Shown one piece after another: positions 1 to 11,821 of a stretch of 41,968 nt of DNA. The position numbers were made by a program, and so were the translations under genes. The notes beneath the pieces were generated by a model that did not search any database, had not been told where the DNA came from, and saw only the letters and a program-made list of their open reading frames with translations. Source of the DNA: Bacteroidales bacterium (lineage in GTDB: Bacteria; Bacteroidota; Bacteroidia; Bacteroidales; F082); the NCBI GenBank assembly GCA_017508895.1, contig JAFWRA010000122.1:1-41968 (forward strand), read 5' to 3'. Numbering within the stretch: the first letter of the stretch is position 1; every line of letters begins with the position of its first letter.

Positions 1-1
1 C

Positions 2-1129
2 GTTGCTCGTGATGTCTCGCAAGGCTACAAGGGGGTCGTGTTCAAATTGGAGAACGGCAGCTGGGTGCCTGTGAGCGGTACGGGCATTTATGTTCCAGAC
101 GCGGAATACGCCTGCCATCAAGAATTGGTCTTCGACAGCAACAACACGCCATACATCAGTTACGCTGATTATATGACCAGCAATACCCTGAAAGTCAGAA
201 AATTCGAAAACGGAGAATGGGTTGCTGTGGGGAGCGGCATCGACAACCTCTATTTCTACCAAAGCATGGCACTTGACGAAAACGACATGCCTTATCTTGC
301 GTATTGTGCCTATCCTTCTTATCAACTTCGAGCCGTCCGTTTCAACGGCAGTGATTTTGAAAGTCTTGGCGACAACCTCGCGGAAGGCGCCGTATCTGAA
401 CTCAGCGCTTGCTTCAACGAAGGCAAGTTCACCGTGGCTTTCGTCAACGAAGGGCAGTCGAACTACTTAAGTGTGCTGCAATATGAGGAGGAATGGAGTT
501 ACATTGGGCCAAGCCTCGTCTCAGAAGGTTCCATGGACGACCCATGCATTACTGCCATCGACGGAGCCCTCTATGTGGCCTATTCCGACGACGGTTTGCA
601 GGGCTTTGCCTCTTGCATGAAATACGCTGAGGCAGTTATCCTCTATCCACCCACTGATTTTGCCGCTGAAGTCTTTGGCAACGACAACGTCAAACTCACT
701 TGGAACCTCCCCATCGAGGGTGAACCAAATGCCTACAAACTCTACCGCGACGATGCCCTCGTGGCCACCGTCACCGAGATGAGTTACGAGGACTATGATC
801 TGCCAACGGGCAGCCACCGTTATACCATCTCAGCGGTCTATCCTCAAGGGGAATCGGTGCAAGCAGGCCCGATTGTGGTGGAAACCACCGTTGGCATTGG
901 CGAACAAGAACAAACACGCTTCAACGTTTATCCAACCCATGTCACTTCCACACTGACAATTGAAAGCGGTGTTCAAGGCACCCTCACCTTATATAATACG
1001 ATTGGTCAGCCACTGATGACAATCCAAATCAACGTGGGAAGCAACACGATTGACGTCTCATTCCTGGCCAATGGCGTATATTTCATCAAGTCAACCCAAG
1101 GAACCACCACAAGAATCCTCAAATTCTAA
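2..1129 (+). CDS. T9SS type A sorting-domain protein with propeller-like repeats and an Fn3-like domain (5' partial)
   Basis: The frame is open to the left edge, so the true start and signal peptide lie outside the window; GTG at 38 is only an internal codon. The first ~200 residues carry repeats of about 50 residues of the form K.ENG.WV.VG followed by a segment like LDENDMPYLAY, which suggests beta-propeller blades. A fibronectin-III-like domain follows (KLTWNLP, YKLYRD, YTISAVYP), then a C-terminal ~70-residue T9SS type A sorting domain (FNVYPT, LTLYNTIGQ, NGVYFIK, ending ILKF). Such proteins are exported by Sec, cross the outer membrane through the type IX system and are released or anchored. 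The binding target or enzymatic role cannot be seen. It ends 66 bp before pyrH. Confidence 0.85.
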   Translation, partial: VARDVSQGYKGVVFKLENGSWVPVSGTGIYVPDAEYACHQELVFDSNNTPYISYADYMTSNTLKVRKFENGEWVAVGSGIDNLYFYQSMALDENDMPYLAYCAYPSYQLRAVRFNGSDFESLGDNLAEGAVSELSACFNEGKFTVAFVNEGQSNYLSVLQYEEEWSYIGPSLVSEGSMDDPCITAIDGALYVAYSDDGLQGFASCMKYAEAVILYPPTDFAAEVFGNDNVKLTWNLPIEGEPNAYKLYRDDALVATVTEMSYEDYDLPTGSHRYTISAVYPQGESVQAGPIVVETTVGIGEQEQTRFNVYPTHVTSTLTIESGVQGTLTLYNTIGQPLMTIQINVGSNTIDVSFLANGVYFIKSTQGTTTRILKF

Positions 1130-1195
1130 ATCCCAAATCCATAAATTTTAATCTTATATTTTAAATATTAAATCTTGAATTTTAAATCTAAAATC
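1130..1195. repeat. AT-rich low-complexity spacer before pyrH
   Basis: Sixty-six bases made almost wholly of A and T, with imperfect repeats of AAATTTTAAT / TTTTAAAT type. A similar low-complexity spacer occurs at 14214-14342. No clear TAnnTTTG promoter is seen here, so pyrH may be read from further upstream or from a degenerate promoter. Confidence 0.5.
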
Positions 1196-1903
1196 ATGAA
1201 ATACAATCGCGTACTCCTAAAACTCAGTGGCGAAGCCCTGATGGGCAGCCAGCAATACGGCATCGATCCGCAAAGACTGAACGACTATGCCGATGAAATC
1301 ATTGAAGCAGCAAAAGCTGGCGTGCAAATAGGCATCGTCATCGGCGGCGGCAACATCTATCGCGGCCTGCAAGGTGCCTCGAAAGGCATGGACCGCATCC
1401 AAGGCGACTATATGGGCATGCTCGCCACCGTCATCAACTCGATGGCCATGCAATCCACTTTGCAGAGCAAAGGACAAAAAGCCACCCTGCTTGCAGGACT
1501 TTACATCGACCGCATCGCCGATACCATGAGCAGTGCCAAGGCCATCCGCCTGCTTGAGGAAGGCCACATCGTGGTGATGGGTGCCGGCACAGGCAACCCC
1601 TTCTTCACCACCGACACAGGTTCCGCATTACGCGCCGTCGAAATCAAGGCCGACATCATCCTGAAAGGCACCCGCGTGGACGGCATCTACACCGCCGACC
1701 CTGAGAAAGACCCGACGGCCACCAAGTTCGAACACATCACCTACGACGAGGCCTATCAGCGCAACCTGAAGGTGATGGACATGACCGCCTTCACCATGTG
1801 CAAGGAAAACGACATGCCGATGTACGTCTTCGACATGAACACCCGCGGCAACCTGATGAAGGTCTTGCGCGGCGAGAACATCGGAACGCTGGTGACGAAA
1901 TAA
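1196..1903 (+). CDS. pyrH: UMP kinase
   Basis: Cytosolic amino-acid-kinase-fold enzyme that phosphorylates UMP to UDP in pyrimidine nucleotide synthesis. At 235 residues it has the normal bacterial length. It shows the N-terminal LLKLSGEAL strand-loop, the GGGNIYRG glycine-rich loop, a DTMSSAKAI segment in the UMP site region and the GTGNPFFTTDTGSALRA nucleotide-binding stretch. ATG 1196 (MKYNRVLLKLSG) is preferred over the TTG at 1175 because the upstream codons fall in low-complexity AT sequence and the family starts near this point. It converges with the SDR gene with one base between the stops. In many bacteria pyrH sits next to frr; here frr is 5.2 kb downstream. Confidence 0.97.
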   Translation: MKYNRVLLKLSGEALMGSQQYGIDPQRLNDYADEIIEAAKAGVQIGIVIGGGNIYRGLQGASKGMDRIQGDYMGMLATVINSMAMQSTLQSKGQKATLLAGLYIDRIADTMSSAKAIRLLEEGHIVVMGAGTGNPFFTTDTGSALRAVEIKADIILKGTRVDGIYTADPEKDPTATKFEHITYDEAYQRNLKVMDMTAFTMCKENDMPMYVFDMNTRGNLMKVLRGENIGTLVTK

Positions 1904-1904
1904 A

Positions 1905-5015
<3,111 letters not shown>

Positions 5016-5080
5016 CGTGCAAAAATAGGATTTTATGAAATTCAACGGCCCAAAAAAATCAACAATAATGAATAAATGTA

Positions 5081-5088
5081 TAAATTTG
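5081..5088 (+). promoter_or_regulatory. Possible -7 box (TAAATTTG) for the GT-C gene
   Basis: TAAATTTG matches the Bacteroidota -7 consensus TAnnTTTG and lies 50 bp before ATG 5139. No convincing TTTG -33 box is seen at the expected distance. A minus-strand TATTTTTG also occurs just ahead of the divergent GNAT start (5025-5018), but it is so close to ATG 5015 that the leader would be very short or absent. Confidence 0.45.
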
Positions 5089-5138
5089 CAGTTCATAATG
5101 CTACTTTTTTGGAGCATATCTTCCTTATTACCAATGAA

Positions 5139-7028
5139 ATGAAAAAAAGAAGCCATCATCTTCGGAAAAACCATAATGCGTCGAGCAAAACCATCGACCT
5201 CATTCTTATTGTTGTCATCATTCTTGTTACTGCCCTGTTGAGGCTTTGGAAACTCGGCCAAGTGCCTTTCATGCACGACGAGTTCAGTGCCTTGCTTCGC
5301 ACCCGATTCGACAACTTCCATGACTTCATCCAATTTGGTGTGATGCCCGACAGCCATCCCATTGGGGTGCAGCTTTTCCTTTGGGGTTGGGTGCAGCTCT
5401 TCGGTTGGAGCGAGTTTTGGATCAAACTGCCTTTCGCGCTGATGGGCATCGGTTCCGTATACCTTATTTATTTAATAGGAAGACAGTGGTTCAACCGCAA
5501 GGTGGGTCTGTTCTCTGCGGCTTTCTTTGCCGTCAGCCAGCTCACGGTGTTCTATAGTCAGTTGGCGCGGCCTTATGCAGCGGGATTGTTCTTTGTTCTG
5601 CTGATGGTGTGGTTCTGGCATAAGGTCGTTTTCGGGACGAAAACGACGACAAGGGATTACATCGGTTTCGCACTTTCGGCATGGGCTTGCTCATTGATGC
5701 AGTATTTCTCCATCGCCCAAGCTGGACTGATTTTCCTCACGGGCTTGTTCTTCTTACCCAAGGAGCGGCGCAAAGCGTATTGGCTCAGCGGAATAATTGC
5801 GGTCATGCTGTTTCTTCCCACCCTACCCGTCTTTTACCAGCAACTCTTTGTTAGCGGCAGCATCGGCGGCTGGTTGAGTGCGCCCAAAGCCTCCTTCCTC
5901 ACCGACTTCATCCAATACACCATGAACTATTCGCAACTGTTCATGTTTGCTACAGGCATCATCATCCTATTGCCGCTCATTCTCGGCAAACACGACAAGA
6001 GCAGGAATCCTTTACGCTGGGTTGGCTTGATTTGGTTTGTCATCATCTTCGCCATCGCTTTCGCCTATTCCTTGCTCCGCGAGCCTATCATTCAGCATAG
6101 CACGCTGATTTTCAGTTATCCTTTCGTCATCATCGTCGCCTTCTCCTTGTTCCAAAGTCGCACGCTTTCGTCATGGCAGACGGCCTTGGTGGTGGGTGCC
6201 ATCCTTTTTGTAGGCATTACCTCTTTGGTCTTGACACGCAGGCATTATGACCTGATGTACCATCAAGGCTTCGACCAGATTGCTGCCGAGATGCAGCAGG
6301 ACAAAGCACAATTTGGCGACAAGATTCAGTTTGCCACCCGCACTGAAATCGGGGAAGCCGCTGAGTTTTACCAAGCGCAAACCGACGTCGAAAACCGCAT
6401 TGTCTTCAACCGTTATACCGAATTGGGCGACTTCAACAAATGGCTCAGCGAACACAAGGGAGCCTCCATGCTCGGCTTTGGCTGGACCGACTACGCCAGC
6501 CCTATCTGGGAAACCGCTGCCGTGGGCAACTACCCCTATCTCATCGAGCAGAAAGACTGGTTCACCTCACGTTACCTGACGCTAAGCAAGACCCCAACAG
6601 AAGATGCCCAGTATTTGCTTCACACCTTATCGGACGACACTGTTGCCATGCCAGGATGGGAATGGGGTCTGCCCTATTACCTCAATTGCGACTCCTTGCC
6701 TAACGATGTTGAAGCTTTGGGCATCGTGGCAAAGGTGGAAGCCCCCGACAGTCTCCGCAACTGCATCGTGGTCATCGAGATTCGCGACACCGAAACCGAC
6801 TCCCTTCTGTTATGGCACGGCCTCTCACCCTATAGCGGCAAATTCCCAAAAGGTGACAACGTCATCGCAAGCGCCATCAACTTCAACGAAGAGCTGCCCG
6901 CCCAAGGCAAGACCATCAAAACTTACCTTTGGAACCAGCATTGCGACACTTTGGCCATGACCAAGATGAGTTATTACTATACCCATAAGAATCCTGTTTT
7001 GAAAGGTTTGTACGAGCCACTCCATTAG
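5139..7028 (+). CDS. GT-C (family 39-like) membrane glycosyltransferase
   Basis: Polytopic inner-membrane protein of 629 residues. After a basic start (MKKRSHHLRKNH) come about ten hydrophobic segments, with the first loop carrying FMHDEFSALLRTRF; an acidic DE pair there is the catalytic hallmark of GT-C enzymes that use lipid-linked sugars (the PMT/ArnT/GT39 group). The last ~200 residues are soluble and probably periplasmic. Likely it transfers a sugar from a polyprenyl phosphate donor to a lipid or protein outside the membrane; donor and acceptor cannot be read. ATG 5139 is chosen over ATG 5076 because a TAAATTTG promoter box falls inside the longer version. It is divergent from the sphingolipid operon, so the acceptor could be a ceramide, which is speculation. 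Confidence 0.85.
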   Translation: MKKRSHHLRKNHNASSKTIDLILIVVIILVTALLRLWKLGQVPFMHDEFSALLRTRFDNFHDFIQFGVMPDSHPIGVQLFLWGWVQLFGWSEFWIKLPFALMGIGSVYLIYLIGRQWFNRKVGLFSAAFFAVSQLTVFYSQLARPYAAGLFFVLLMVWFWHKVVFGTKTTTRDYIGFALSAWACSLMQYFSIAQAGLIFLTGLFFLPKERRKAYWLSGIIAVMLFLPTLPVFYQQLFVSGSIGGWLSAPKASFLTDFIQYTMNYSQLFMFATGIIILLPLILGKHDKSRNPLRWVGLIWFVIIFAIAFAYSLLREPIIQHSTLIFSYPFVIIVAFSLFQSRTLSSWQTALVVGAILFVGITSLVLTRRHYDLMYHQGFDQIAAEMQQDKAQFGDKIQFATRTEIGEAAEFYQAQTDVENRIVFNRYTELGDFNKWLSEHKGASMLGFGWTDYASPIWETAAVGNYPYLIEQKDWFTSRYLTLSKTPTEDAQYLLHTLSDDTVAMPGWEWGLPYYLNCDSLPNDVEALGIVAKVEAPDSLRNCIVVIEIRDTETDSLLLWHGLSPYSGKFPKGDNVIASAINFNEELPAQGKTIKTYLWNQHCDTLAMTKMSYYYTHKNPVLKGLYEPLH

Positions 7029-7045
7029 AGAAAAACGGCAAGATT

Positions 7046-7077
7046 TTTGATTGGAAAAAGAAATATTTTTACTTTTG
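7046..7077 (+). promoter_or_regulatory. Bacteroidota promoter for frr
   Basis: TTTG at 7046-7049, a 20-bp spacer, then TACTTTTG at 7070-7077. This fits the Bacteroidota sigma consensus TTTG-N19/20-TAnnTTTG and leaves a short leader before ATG 7097. Confidence 0.8.
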
Positions 7078-7096
7078 CACCCAAAATCTGAAAAAT

Positions 7097-7660
7097 ATGA
7101 CTGAAGATTCTCAATTTGTATTAGACGAGGCCACTGAAAGCATGGAAAACACCATCAAGCACTTGGAGCATGAATTTCAGGGCATTAGAGCAGGAAAAGC
7201 CAGTCCAGCCATGCTGAACGGCGTTATGGTTGAATACTACGGCACGACGGTGCCCATCGAGCAGACCGCCAACATCGGCTGCACCGACGCCCGCATGATT
7301 GTGGTGCAACCCTTCGACAAGAGCGCACTCGGCAACATCGCCAAAGCCATCTTGAACGCCAACTTGGGCTTCAACCCCATCAACAACGGTGAAATCCTCC
7401 GTATCAGCGTCCCCGCTTTGACCGAGGAACGCCGTAAAGAGCTGGTGAAACGCACCAAGAACGCCGCCGAAGAGGCCAAAGTGGGCATCCGTGGCATCCG
7501 CCGCAACGCCAACGACGATGCCAAGAAACTGGAGAAAGACGTGATTTCGGAAGACGAGTCGAAGCTCCTTCAAGAGGAAATCCAGAAACTCACCGACAAA
7601 TACATCAAGAAGATCGACGACCTCACCGAGCTGAAGTCGAAAGACATCCTCACGGTGTAA
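7097..7660 (+). CDS. frr: Ribosome recycling factor
   Basis: A 187-residue protein of standard family length that, with EF-G, splits post-termination ribosomes. It has the typical N-terminal helix (ATESMENTIKHLEHEF), the signature GIRAGKASPAMLNGV, the Y-G-(T/S)-x-(V/T)-P motif YYGTTVPI in domain II, and the C-terminal helix pair (RRNANDDAKKLEKD, LTDKYIKKIDDL). It has its own promoter just upstream. pyrH, its partner in many genomes, is separated from it by the lipid operon and the GT-C gene. Confidence 0.98.
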   Translation: MTEDSQFVLDEATESMENTIKHLEHEFQGIRAGKASPAMLNGVMVEYYGTTVPIEQTANIGCTDARMIVVQPFDKSALGNIAKAILNANLGFNPINNGEILRISVPALTEERRKELVKRTKNAAEEAKVGIRGIRRNANDDAKKLEKDVISEDESKLLQEEIQKLTDKYIKKIDDLTELKSKDILTV

Positions 7661-7666
7661 TCATTT

Positions 7667-7773
7667 CACGCAGAAATATTTTTTTCACGCAGAATTCGCA
7701 GAACACGCAGAAGCCTTCCGGACGTAATCATTGCGTCGCTTTGTGCTTCATATCATTCAGCGGATTCTGCGTG
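7667..7773. repeat. CACGCAGAA repeats with an inverted copy, downstream of frr
   Basis: Three direct copies of CACGCAGAA at 7667-7675, 7686-7694 and 7704-7712, with the reverse complement TTCTGCGTG at 7765-7773. The copies can pair into alternative hairpins between the convergent frr and ddl genes, so they may act as a bidirectional terminator or mRNA-end structure. No long T-run follows, so termination is uncertain. Confidence 0.6.
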
Positions 7774-7782
7774 AGTAATAAA

Positions 7783-8754
7783 TCACAACACATTTTCTAT
7801 CGCCATCTCAAACAATTGACTGAGTGTCAGGCCGAAGCATTGTGCCTGCTTGGGGATGATGCTGGCTTCCGACATGCCCGGAACGATATTGGCCTCGATG
7901 AAAAACACACCATCGTCGCTGACGATGTAGTCCATGCGGACAAAGCCTTTGCATTCCAACTTCTCATACAACATCGCCGTGGTCGCCTTGATTTCGATTT
8001 CAGTGTCCTCGTCCACTTGGGCAGGCGTTATCTCGTCGCATTTGCCCGCGGTGTATTTGGCCTCATAGTCGAAGAACTCGTTCTTGCTGCATATCTCGGT
8101 AAGCGGAAACACCATCATCTTGCCTTTGTATTCCATGGCGCCGCAGCCAAACTCACGGCCATCGACGAACTTCTCGCACATGATTTGACGACCAGCGGCC
8201 CTCGCCGTAAAAATGGCCGGGGCAAGATCTTCCGCCGTCTTCACCTTGGTCACGCCCACGCTTGAACCGTTGCAGGTCGGCTTGACGAACAGCGGCAGCC
8301 CCAACTTCTTGATGATCTCGTCGCCATCATATTTCTCGCCTTCGTTAATAAGAACAGAAGGCGCCACATTGACACCATAGGAGGCCACCACACGTTTGCA
8401 AAAGTCTTTATGGAACGTGAGGGCGCAAGTGGTCAAAGGCGAGGAAGTGCAAGGGATGCCCAGCAACTCCAGATAACCCGAAAGCGGCCCATTCTCACCC
8501 GGCTCACCATGCACCGCGTTGAAGGCCACATCGAATTTCGTCCTGTGTCCGCCCACTGAGATGGAAAAGTCATTCTTGTCGACGTCCACTCGGGTGCCAT
8601 CTTTCAAGAGCCCATACCATCCTTTTTTCGAGACTACTATAATCTTCGAATTATATTTTTCCGGATTCAGGTTTTGCTTCACCACCTGAGCACTTTTGAC
8701 GGAAATTTCAAACTCTCCAGAATCTCCGCCACAAATTATTGCCACGTTTTTCAT
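7783..8754 (-). CDS. ddl: D-alanine--D-alanine ligase
   Basis: ATP-grasp ligase of 323 residues that makes the D-Ala-D-Ala dipeptide of peptidoglycan. It has the N-terminal IICGGDSGEFEISVKSA loop, the HGEPGENGPLSGYLELLGIPCTSS segment, an ATP-grasp KPTCNGSSVGVTKV loop and the metal-binding end FRMDY..FFIEANIVPGMSEASIIP. The usual EVNTxPG is EANIVPG here, with the Mg-binding Asn kept. Family members from Bacteroidota have a similar length. It is divergent from the PASTA gene, which fits a cell-wall context. Confidence 0.96.
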   Translation of the reverse strand: MKNVAIICGGDSGEFEISVKSAQVVKQNLNPEKYNSKIIVVSKKGWYGLLKDGTRVDVDKNDFSISVGGHRTKFDVAFNAVHGEPGENGPLSGYLELLGIPCTSSPLTTCALTFHKDFCKRVVASYGVNVAPSVLINEGEKYDGDEIIKKLGLPLFVKPTCNGSSVGVTKVKTAEDLAPAIFTARAAGRQIMCEKFVDGREFGCGAMEYKGKMMVFPLTEICSKNEFFDYEAKYTAGKCDEITPAQVDEDTEIEIKATTAMLYEKLECKGFVRMDYIVSDDGVFFIEANIVPGMSEASIIPKQAQCFGLTLSQLFEMAIENVL

Positions 8755-8770
8755 ATTTTTTGTAATTTTG
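8739..8770 (+). promoter_or_regulatory. Promoter for the PASTA-T9SS-rluD run
   Basis: TTG at 8739-8741, a 21-bp spacer and TAATTTTG at 8763-8770. It lies over the first codons of the divergent ddl gene and gives a leader of roughly 65 bases before ATG 8842. Confidence 0.65.
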
Positions 8771-8841
8771 TCGGTTTAATTGTATTGAGCAATAAAACTG
8801 CTCAAAATTGAGTTGTAAAAACACGGCTAAAATAAACAAAT

Positions 8842-9735
8842 ATGGGATACTTTCACTTCCTCAGGGAAAAGAAATTTTACATCAACCTGCTCATCATACT
8901 GTTGACATGCGGGGCTTTGTTATGGTTAACTTTCAGGTTATTAGACAAATACACTCGTCACGATGAAGTCTACACCATGCCTGATTTTGTTGGGCAAGAC
9001 TTTCAGGAGGTGAAGCACGAGTACTCGAAAGACTTCAATTTCATCCTTATCGACAGCGTTTATCCCAAGGGGCAGCAGCCAGGTTCCATCTTCCAGCAAG
9101 ACCCGCTTCCCGGCTCAAAAATCAAAAAAGGACGCAATGTTTACGCCATCATCGTGGCCGTGACCCCCGAAAAGACCCTTATGCCCAACTTGAAAAACAT
9201 ATCCTTACGTGAAGCTATCGGGAGACTGGATTCGAATGGCTTGGAAGTCGACCATTTGGATTATGTCCCCTATTCCTATAAGAACAATGTCATCGAGCAA
9301 TTCTATCAGAATCAGCCGATTGAGGAGGGAACTGAGCTGGTAAAAGGCAGCAAAATCGTACTACAGGTAGGCATTGGCGACAACAAAGACAAAGTGAAAG
9401 TGCCCAACCTGATTGGCAAGCCTGCGATGGAAGCGAAAAGGATACTCAACCTGACTGGCCTTAACCTTGGCAAAGAAACTTGGGAAGACAAAGACAGCAC
9501 CCAATACATGTGTGTCAGGCGAATGAGCCCCGGACCCAGCTCGGGTTCCGTCGAAGCTGGCACCTTTATCGATGTCTCGTATCACTCAAGCCGCACTTTG
9601 GATTTCAAGAAGGAGATGCAGGAGCTGTTGCATGAGGATTCGTTGACCAACGTCCCTCAGAAATTTATTGTAGACACAATTAAAGAAACCATAGAGACCA
9701 CTGACTATGAAAAAGATAATGAAGAAGTGTTTTAA
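8842..9735 (+). CDS. Membrane-anchored PASTA-domain protein
   Basis: A 297-residue protein with a short cytoplasmic N-terminus, one membrane segment at about residues 12-33 (INLLIILLTCGALLWLTF) and three PASTA domains in the periplasm (start points MPDFVGQDF, MPNLKNISLREA, VPNLIGKPAMEA; each contains a QxPxxG-like element such as QQDPLPGSKIKKG). PASTA domains bind peptidoglycan or its precursors in Ser/Thr kinases and penicillin-binding proteins; no kinase or transpeptidase domain is attached here. The Glu/Asp-rich tail follows the last domain. The next gene starts inside its last 29 bases, so co-expression is likely. The link to ddl and rluD resembles an arrangement seen in other Bacteroidota. 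Confidence 0.9.
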   Translation: MGYFHFLREKKFYINLLIILLTCGALLWLTFRLLDKYTRHDEVYTMPDFVGQDFQEVKHEYSKDFNFILIDSVYPKGQQPGSIFQQDPLPGSKIKKGRNVYAIIVAVTPEKTLMPNLKNISLREAIGRLDSNGLEVDHLDYVPYSYKNNVIEQFYQNQPIEEGTELVKGSKIVLQVGIGDNKDKVKVPNLIGKPAMEAKRILNLTGLNLGKETWEDKDSTQYMCVRRMSPGPSSGSVEAGTFIDVSYHSSRTLDFKKEMQELLHEDSLTNVPQKFIVDTIKETIETTDYEKDNEEVF

Positions 9736-11821
9736 GCCTCTTGCACTGATGATGCTCGGCCTTTGGGCCATCCAAGCCAACGCGCAAGAAACAGTGACCC
9801 CTTTCCATAGCTCAACAAGAAAAGCGCCTGTCAAACGAGAAGTTGCAGATGCCCGTTTTTTGCCCTTTTTCGACGATTTCAGCCATTCCACCTTGTATCC
9901 CGACTCGACGAAATGGACCGACAACTCCGCATTGGTCAACGATGGTTTCCCCCTCTGTCCACCCAACCGCAACGGTGTCACCCTCGATGTCCTCGATGCC
10001 AACGGTCGCGTGTATGACTTTGCCATCAGCAATGCCTTTGTGGCGGAATACCTCACCTCTGTCCGCATCCGTTTGGATTCCATCATGGAACCAGAGCCAC
10101 GCGCCCTTACCCCTGCCGACTCCGTCTATTTTAGTTTCTATTACCAACCCCAAGGCAATGGCAATCCACCCGAGTCACAAGATTCACTTGTACTGCAATT
10201 TGGCACTACCACCCAACACCAAGAGTTTTTGTTCCTTGACTATCAAGACTATAACATCTCCGACATACTCGCAGAGATGCATATCGACACTTTGTTCCCC
10301 GGCGACACCGTTTGGGCCTCAGTAGGCTGCCAGGAAAGTCTTTTCTCCATCGTCACCGACACACTGACTTCGGAGGATCAAGGTAGCATTGCCGTGCCCT
10401 GCGACTCGGTCTTCACCACCGTGACCGACACCACTTGGTACCACATCTGGAGTGTGCCCGGGATGACTCTCGACACCTTCATGATTGAGAACAACGGACA
10501 ATACTTCAAGCAGGTGATGATTCCCATCAAAGACACGAAATACTTCCGCGACGACTTCTATTTCAGGTTTTACAACTACGCCAGCATTGTGAATTCTTCT
10601 CTTCCCGCCAACCGCAGCAACGAGGACAACTGGAACATCGACTTCGTTTACCTGAACATCAACCGTTCGGTTTACGACACCGATTACCCCATGCTGAGTT
10701 TTTCGGGCAAAAGGCCGTCGTTCTTCAATCGCTACCAATCCATCCCTTACCGCCAATATCGACTCAACCCCAATTCAGCCATGAACGAAAGCCTTGAAAT
10801 CGACATCGCTAACTTGGATGGCATCGACCATGAAGCACATTATTATTACTCGGTGCGGCAAGTGGGTGGCGGTCAGCACTATACACGCGCCTTGGACCCT
10901 GTCACCATACAACCCTACAGAACACATGGCTACTTGCAATGCCCCGAATACGGTGAGTCACCTGCTTGTCCTTATGTCGGCGAGCTGTTTGCGCTCAACA
11001 TGTGGTATGATTCGGTTTCTTACCATGTCAGCCATTACGTCTACGACTCCACGGCAACTCCGCCCTTGCTTGACTCCATGGCTTATCGTGTGGGCATGTA
11101 CAACTATTACGCCTACGACGACGGTATTCCCGAGTTGGGCTTCGGCGTGCACCCCGCCGGTGGTCGCTTTGCCGTGCGCTTCGACATTGCCGACTACGAC
11201 ACCATCCAAGGCGTGCAACTCCTGTTCAACCACACCCTCAACGATGCCAACAACAAGTATTTTGACATCGTCATCTGGAAAGACGAGAATGGCAAGCCCG
11301 GTGATGAAATCTATCGCCTCAGTGCTCAACGTCCGCAATGGCAGGAACAAATCTACCGATTCAGTTACTATGAATTCGACGAGACCGTAGCATTCGCCGG
11401 CGCTTTCTATATCGGCATCGAGCAACACAACGACGACCTCATCAACATCGGCTTCGACACCTCCATCGACAATATCCAATACAACTTCATCAACACCAAC
11501 GGCTCGTGGCAACCCAGCAGCAAACACGGTTCCATTATGATACGACCCGTCGTAGGCCCCTCCTATTTCATTGGCCTCCAAGAACAAGACGCGGCTTCAA
11601 CCTTGCAGCTCTATCCCAATCCGGTACAAAATACGCTGCATATTGAAGGCAACCTCAAGGGCGGCCAAGTGTGCATCTACGACCTCACTGGCAGAAAAGT
11701 CCATCAAAGCGAGTATCGGTCGGAGATCCCTGTAGACCAACTCAATGACGGAATGTATTTCCTCAATGTCATTACCGAAGAAGGCCAAGTCATCACCCAA
11801 AAATTCATCATCCGCAAATGA
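9707..11821 (+). CDS. T9SS type A sorting-domain protein
   Basis: Secreted or surface protein of 704 residues. It begins with a signal peptide (basic MKKIMKKC, hydrophobic core LALMMLGLWAI, cut after QANAQ) and ends in a T9SS type A domain (LQLYPNPVQNTLHIEG, IYDLTGRKVH, LNDGMYFLNV, ending KFIIRK). The region between is rich in Asp, Tyr and aromatic beta-strand patterns, with segments such as FDDFSHSTLYPDSTKW and GAFYIGIEQHNDD that recall carbohydrate-binding or jelly-roll modules, but I recognise no catalytic motif. The ATG overlaps the end of the PASTA gene; a second in-frame ATG lies at 9719. Its stop overlaps the rluD start by four bases, which is unusual for T9SS cargo. Confidence 0.9.
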   Translation: MKKIMKKCFKPLALMMLGLWAIQANAQETVTPFHSSTRKAPVKREVADARFLPFFDDFSHSTLYPDSTKWTDNSALVNDGFPLCPPNRNGVTLDVLDANGRVYDFAISNAFVAEYLTSVRIRLDSIMEPEPRALTPADSVYFSFYYQPQGNGNPPESQDSLVLQFGTTTQHQEFLFLDYQDYNISDILAEMHIDTLFPGDTVWASVGCQESLFSIVTDTLTSEDQGSIAVPCDSVFTTVTDTTWYHIWSVPGMTLDTFMIENNGQYFKQVMIPIKDTKYFRDDFYFRFYNYASIVNSSLPANRSNEDNWNIDFVYLNINRSVYDTDYPMLSFSGKRPSFFNRYQSIPYRQYRLNPNSAMNESLEIDIANLDGIDHEAHYYYSVRQVGGGQHYTRALDPVTIQPYRTHGYLQCPEYGESPACPYVGELFALNMWYDSVSYHVSHYVYDSTATPPLLDSMAYRVGMYNYYAYDDGIPELGFGVHPAGGRFAVRFDIADYDTIQGVQLLFNHTLNDANNKYFDIVIWKDENGKPGDEIYRLSAQRPQWQEQIYRFSYYEFDETVAFAGAFYIGIEQHNDDLINIGFDTSIDNIQYNFINTNGSWQPSSKHGSIMIRPVVGPSYFIGLQEQDAASTLQLYPNPVQNTLHIEGNLKGGQVCIYDLTGRKVHQSEYRSEIPVDQLNDGMYFLNVITEEGQVITQKFIIRK

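Noticed and set aside
5016..5357. N-terminal extension of the GNAT protein by 114 residues
   Set aside because: The added part overlaps the divergent GT-C coding sequence and promoter; the family begins near MIRIKEV.
7741..8265. 174-codon plus-strand frame opposite ddl
   Set aside because: Antisense to a conserved ATP-grasp enzyme; composition is typical of a reverse-strand shadow.
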